DNA of 64,000 bases from contig NZ_JABACI010000001.1 in NCBI RefSeq assembly GCF_012524205.1, positions 372,001 to 436,000 on the forward strand. Reading direction: 5' to 3'. The notes beneath the pieces were generated by a model. It saw nothing but the letters and a program-made list of their open reading frames with translations, searched no databases and was not told where the DNA came from. The stretch's first letter is position 1, and the number at the start of each line of letters is the position of its first letter. The translations under genes were made by a program, and so were the position numbers. Of the stretch, positions 60,245 through 64,000 are shown in pieces. The stretch is from Microbacterium salsuginis. GTDB lineage: Bacteria; Actinomycetota; Actinomycetes; Actinomycetales; Microbacteriaceae.

Positions 60245-62131
60245 ATGGGCAAGAAGTCGTCGCAGGATCCACAGAACGAAGATCGGGGCGGGATATCCCG
60301 GCGGGGCCTTCTCATCGGCAGCGGTACCGCCGCTGCTGCCGCCGTCCTCAGCGGCGGACAGGCTGCCGCCGCTCCCGGAGCGGGTGCCGTCGTCGCGGGG
60401 GCGGGACCGGCGTACACGAACGCTCGCGCCGCCCGGGCGGGTGGCGATCAAGACATCCTGCTCGTGAACGGTCGGATTCACACGATGGACGACGCGGGCA
60501 CCGTCGTCGACGCCGTGCGCATCGCGGGCGGACGCATCACGGCGGTCGGCAAGGAGGCGCAGCGTGCCGGGAACTCCTCGAACCGCGTCGACCTGGGAGG
60601 GCGCACCGTCATCCCGGGCCTCATCGAGAGCCATACCCACTTCGTGAGTCTTGCCAACCGCCCCGGCTACCATGTCGCCGAGTGGGAGCTCGCCAAAGAC
60701 ATCGCCGGGGTGCTCGCGGCACTCGTCGCGCGACGGCCCGAAGTGCCCGAGGGCGAGTTCCTCACCGCGATGGGAGCCGGGACGCCGCGCATGTTCGCGG
60801 AGGGCCGGCTGCCCACGCTGGCAGAGATCGACGCGGCGGTCCCGGACCGACCGGTGTTCCTGTACCAGAACTTCAACGGTCCGGCACGGGTGAACACCCT
60901 CGGCAGGCAGTTCTTCCAGTCGGTCGCGGATCCCTCCGTCGCGGTCGCCGATGACGGCTCGATCACCGGAGACGCCGCGAACTTCGCCCTCTACCACCTG
61001 CGCATCCGACAGACCGAGCAGGACAAGCGCCGCAGCGCGCTGGACGCCATGGCGTTCTCGGCGAAGATCGGGATCACCCTCAACTACGACCAGGTCCTCT
61101 TCGCGACGCCGAACGGCACGCTGGACCCCTCCGCGTACGAGACGCAGCCGAACGACGGCCTGCGCAAGCTGAACCATTACCGCATGTACGACCCGTACCT
61201 GTCGCTCAACCGCGACGGTGCGGCCTACGTGCGACTGTGGATCAACTATCTGCACCAGCAGGGCCATATCGCGGCGCTGGGCCCGCTCGACAAGCAGCTG
61301 CCCGAACTGCGGGAACGTCTGAAGAACGCCTTCCCGGAGTTCGGCGACGACATGGTGCACGTCCGCGGTATCGGGGAGTGGGCCGCGCCGTTCGCCGCCC
61401 CGTCCAACCCCAACGGCTACGCCGTGTGGCTCGAGGCGCAGCGCCTGGTCGCGGAGGCGGGCTGGCACAACGAGAACGCCATCCCCGGCACGGCGACCGA
61501 CCAGAGCCAGATCGAGCAGGTCGTCTCCACGTGGGAGTCGCTCGACGCCCAGTACGGCATCCAGCATCTTCGATGGGGACTCCAGCACGCCGACCACGCC
61601 ACCGCCGACCAGCTCGCACGACTCAAGGCGCTCGGCTCGGGAGTCTCGCTGTCGGGTTTCCGCTGGCTCAGCGGCACACCGCGCGCCGACGGCCTGCCGT
61701 TCGGCCCTGCGTTCAAGCGGACGCAGGACAGCGGCATCCCGTTCGCCATCCACGAAGACGGGGTCCATATCGCGCCGCACAACCCGTGGTTCGCGTTGCA
61801 CTATGCGACCACCGGCCTGAACGTGCTCGGGCAGCAGATCAACCCGGGCCAGCAGATCACCCGCCACGAGGCGCTGCGGGCGTACACCCGTGGTGCCGCG
61901 TGGTTCACCGGCGTCGACGATCGGCTTGGCTCGATCGAGGCCGGCAAGCACGCGGACCTCGTGGTGCTCGACAAGGACTACTTCACGGTGAGCGATGCCG
62001 AGATGCGGGACATCCGTCCGGTGATGACCCTCATCGACGGCTCGATCGTGCACGACACCGGAGTCGTCCGCGGCCGGCGCGACTGGCAGCACGACAGCGA
62101 CCATGTGTTCGATGAGAGCTGGTGGCAGTAG
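60245..62131 (+). CDS. Tat-exported amidohydrolase (YtcJ-like), paralogue
   Basis: A 628-residue paralogue of the gene at 58149-59915; both start MGKKS and share a Tat motif (SRRGLLIGSGTAAAAAVLSG) and a similar mature start (ILLVNGRIHTMDD). Active-site pattern: ESHTHFVSL with HxH. C-terminal ADLVVLDKDYFTVSDAEM. SD is GGAG upstream of ATG. It may hydrolyse a related extracytoplasmic substrate. Confidence 0.85.
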   Translation: MGKKSSQDPQNEDRGGISRRGLLIGSGTAAAAAVLSGGQAAAAPGAGAVVAGAGPAYTNARAARAGGDQDILLVNGRIHTMDDAGTVVDAVRIAGGRITAVGKEAQRAGNSSNRVDLGGRTVIPGLIESHTHFVSLANRPGYHVAEWELAKDIAGVLAALVARRPEVPEGEFLTAMGAGTPRMFAEGRLPTLAEIDAAVPDRPVFLYQNFNGPARVNTLGRQFFQSVADPSVAVADDGSITGDAANFALYHLRIRQTEQDKRRSALDAMAFSAKIGITLNYDQVLFATPNGTLDPSAYETQPNDGLRKLNHYRMYDPYLSLNRDGAAYVRLWINYLHQQGHIAALGPLDKQLPELRERLKNAFPEFGDDMVHVRGIGEWAAPFAAPSNPNGYAVWLEAQRLVAEAGWHNENAIPGTATDQSQIEQVVSTWESLDAQYGIQHLRWGLQHADHATADQLARLKALGSGVSLSGFRWLSGTPRADGLPFGPAFKRTQDSGIPFAIHEDGVHIAPHNPWFALHYATTGLNVLGQQINPGQQITRHEALRAYTRGAAWFTGVDDRLGSIEAGKHADLVVLDKDYFTVSDAEMRDIRPVMTLIDGSIVHDTGVVRGRRDWQHDSDHVFDESWWQ

Positions 62132-62155
62132 CCGGACGCCGCCGGACGCGAACGA

Positions 62156-62186
62156 GGGCCGGGGACCCGAAGGGAACCCCCGGCCC
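62156..62186. terminator. Bidirectional terminator
   Basis: A 9-bp stem (gggccgggg and complement) with a 13-nt loop between convergent amidohydrolase and E2 genes. Confidence 0.7.
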
Positions 62187-62197
62187 GTGGTGCGTGG

Positions 62198-63628
62198 TCA
62201 GACGAGCAGGCTCAGCGGATTCTCGATACGGCGCACGAATGCGGCGAGCCACTGCGCGGCGAGTGCGCCGTCGAGCACCCGATGGTCGGCCGAGAGCGTG
62301 ACCGTCATGACGTTCGCCACCGTCAGCTCGCCGTCCGCACCGACCACGGGGCGAGGGGAAGCGGCGCCGACGGCCAGGATTCCGGAGTGCGGCGGGTTGA
62401 TGATGGCCGAGAACTCCTTCGTGCCGTACATGCCGAGGTTCGACACCGAGAAGGAGCCGCCTTCGAGTTCGTGCTGCTTGATGCGGCCCTCCCTCGCCCT
62501 CTGGGCCAGTTCGCGCGAGGCGCCGCTCAGCTCGCCGAGCGTCATGCGCTCGACTCCCCGCAGGACGGGCGTCACGAGTCCGGCGGGGACGGCCACGGCG
62601 ATCGCGATGTCGACGCCCGTGAAGCGCCGGGTGGCCGCGTCGGTCCAGATCGCGTTGGCCTCGGGCACGTCGCGCATCGCCCACGCGACCGCCTTCAGCA
62701 CGAAATCGTTGACCGACACCTTGAGCTCGAGCTGCTCGTTGATCCGCGCCCGCAGCGAGAGCAACTCGTCGACCCGGCAATCGGCCACGACGAAGAAGTG
62801 GGGCACGGTCGTCACGCTCTCGGTGAGCCGCCGGGCGATGGCTCGCCGCATGCCGGTATGCGGGACGTCTTCGTGGGCGGGGGGTTCCGGGGCCGGCGAC
62901 GACGGAACGGATGCCGGAGCCCCCTCCGCTGCGACCGGCACGCCGCCGCTGATCGGAGCCGCAACGTGTTCGGCCGAGGGCCGCGCGAGGTCGTCGAGGT
63001 CCCGCCGGACGATGCGTCCCTGCGGACCTGAGCCTCGAATCGTGTCCAGGTCGATCCCGCGCTCGCGCGCGAGGCGCCGGACGAGCGGACTCGCGAACAG
63101 CCGTCGCGCCGAGGGAGCACGCGCCGTGTCACCGGCCGACGGCTCGCCGGCATCGACCGGGGCGGGTGCAGGAAGCAGGCCGTCTTCGGACGACTCGGTC
63201 GGCGACGCCGGCGCGGGCGTCGCGGGCACTGGGCTCGCGAGCTCTGGGCTCGCGAGCTCCGGGCTCGCGGGCGCTGGGGTCGTGGGCTCTGTGCTCGTGG
63301 GCTCGACGGCTCCCGGCGCGGCCGCCGTCACCGCGGCCGGTCGTGCTCCTTCCGCGGCAGCCGCGGCGAGCGCCTGCTCCGACGACTCTCCCGCCTCGGC
63401 CAGAACGGCGATCGGCGATCCGACGGCAGCCGAGTCGCCGTCGGGGACGAGGATTCCCGCGAGCACGCCGTCCTGCTCGGCCTCGTACTCGACCACCGCC
63501 TTCTCGGTCTCGATCTCGACGATCGCCTGACCCTGCGCGACAGGCTCGCCGACACCGACGAGCCAGGACTGGATGGCAGCCTCCGCGGCGCCGGCGGCGA
63601 GCGCGGGCATCCGGACGACGGCGGCCAT
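62198..63628 (-). CDS. Dihydrolipoamide acyltransferase (E2) of a 2-oxoacid dehydrogenase
   Basis: A 476-residue protein. Lipoyl domain at residues 1-75 with lipoyl Lys in ETEKA, a Pro/Ala/Thr linker with a five-residue repeat, peripheral subunit-binding domain (SPLVRRLARERGIDLD), catalytic domain with the HRVLDG motif. ATG in a TGATG overlap with E1-beta. It transfers the acyl group to CoA. The specific substrate (pyruvate, acetoin or branched-chain) is not decided. Confidence 0.92.
   Translation of the reverse strand: MAAVVRMPALAAGAAEAAIQSWLVGVGEPVAQGQAIVEIETEKAVVEYEAEQDGVLAGILVPDGDSAAVGSPIAVLAEAGESSEQALAAAAAEGARPAAVTAAAPGAVEPTSTEPTTPAPASPELASPELASPVPATPAPASPTESSEDGLLPAPAPVDAGEPSAGDTARAPSARRLFASPLVRRLARERGIDLDTIRGSGPQGRIVRRDLDDLARPSAEHVAAPISGGVPVAAEGAPASVPSSPAPEPPAHEDVPHTGMRRAIARRLTESVTTVPHFFVVADCRVDELLSLRARINEQLELKVSVNDFVLKAVAWAMRDVPEANAIWTDAATRRFTGVDIAIAVAVPAGLVTPVLRGVERMTLGELSGASRELAQRAREGRIKQHELEGGSFSVSNLGMYGTKEFSAIINPPHSGILAVGAASPRPVVGADGELTVANVMTVTLSADHRVLDGALAAQWLAAFVRRIENPLSLLV
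63233..63307. repeat. 15-bp tandem repeat in the E2 linker
   Basis: About five 15-bp units (gctcgcgagctctgg and variants) encode an ELASP-type five-residue repeat in the flexible linker. The repeat likely varies in copy number. Confidence 0.75.
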
Positions 63629-64000
63629 CAGCGTCCTCCCCACGCGGCGCGCACCCGTTCGAGGCCTGCGACGACCTCCTCGGTGCGGGCGATGGCGGCG
63701 CGCTCGAGCACCTTCGAGATGCTGGGGCTGGCCTCGCCGCCCGTCACGCGCTCGATCGGCTGGTCGAGCCAGTCGAAGTACCGGCGTTGGATCTCGTCGG
63801 ACAGCCACGCTCCATAGGACGTCCCGCGCGCGCCCTGCTCGACGATCAGCACGTTGTTCGTCTTCTTGATGCTCTCGCCGATCGTCTCCCAGTCGATCGA
63901 GGCGCGATCGAGCCAGCGCAGATCGATGACCTCGGCGTCGACGTCCGTCTGCTCGACGGCCTCGAGCGCGTGACCGACCATGGACAGATAGGCGAGCACG
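63628..64000 (-). CDS. 2-oxoacid dehydrogenase E1 beta subunit, C-terminal part
   Basis: The frame is open to the right edge, so the N-terminal part lies outside. The C-terminal transketolase fold is visible (DAEVIDLRWLDRASIDWETI, VLIVEQGARGTSYGAWLSDE). Coupled to E2 (TGATG). E1 alpha is expected upstream. Confidence 0.9.
   Translation of the reverse strand, partial: VLAYLSMVGHALEAVEQTDVDAEVIDLRWLDRASIDWETIGESIKKTNNVLIVEQGARGTSYGAWLSDEIQRRYFDWLDQPIERVTGGEASPSISKVLERAAIARTEEVVAGLERVRAAWGGR

Overview
The window is high-GC, with a codon bias and gene content typical of Actinobacteria, most likely Microbacteriaceae near Microbacterium. Signs of this are a stand-alone groEL under tandem CIRCE operators, a WXG100 protein, a LytR_C membrane protein next to a DUF3263 gene, DUF2332 and DUF4032 proteins, and many phage families known from actinobacterial siphoviruses. 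The genus is inferred, not proven.

Host left flank (1-8070): the end of a sensor histidine kinase, a WXG100 protein, groEL, a cold-shock protein, the LytR_C/DUF3263 pair, a DUF2332 protein, msrB coupled to a nitroreductase, a DUF606-type transporter and a membrane-anchored protein.

Prophage (about 8207-52149): a complete-looking temperate siphovirus of about 44 kb sits in the 3' end of a tRNA-Thr(UGU) gene. The intact tRNA is at 52113-52188. A 35-bp copy of its 3' end marks the left end, preceded by two 65-bp tandem degenerate copies of the same tRNA segment. The prophage has five blocks. (1) A left cargo arm at 8.3-12.6 kb holds an XRE regulator beside an 18-bp palindrome, a second DUF3263 gene, a lipoprotein, an SRAP protein, a gene broken by one stop codon, and a large HNH-like protein. 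(2) A long leftward late operon at 34.98 to 12.68 kb runs terminase, portal, ClpP-like protease with scaffold, decoration, capsid, connectors, major tail protein, tail chaperones joined by a CCCAAAA frameshift site, tape measure, minor tail proteins, M23 endolysin, a run of small membrane proteins, and four more structural or adsorption proteins. (3) An HNH endonuclease and a non-coding region with seven perfect copies of AACTGCGCCCT lie upstream of the terminase. (4) A switch region at 36.8-39.6 kb has a tyrosine integrase, an ImmA/IrrE-type metalloprotease, an HTH repressor, a divergent Cro-like gene and an excisionase-like gene. (5) A rightward early operon at 39.5-52.0 kb has a ParB-like protein, RuvC-like resolvase, Cas4-like nuclease, a probable ssDNA-binding protein, a primase-helicase and a chain of very small overlapping, often Cys-rich genes. 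The integrase lies mid-element, far from both att sites.

Host right flank (52189-64000): a thioredoxin-fold membrane protein without a CXXC motif, an MsiK/UgpC-type ABC ATPase, a DUF4032 protein, a Dabb protein, an NAD(P)-binding oxidoreductase, a zinc alcohol dehydrogenase coupled to a Tat-exported amidohydrolase, a divergent paralogous amidohydrolase, and an operon for the E1-beta and E2 subunits of a 2-oxoacid dehydrogenase complex.

No CRISPR array, rRNA gene or insertion sequence was seen. Start sites were chosen from ribosome-binding sites and gene overlaps; hand-derived coordinates of short sites may be off by a base.
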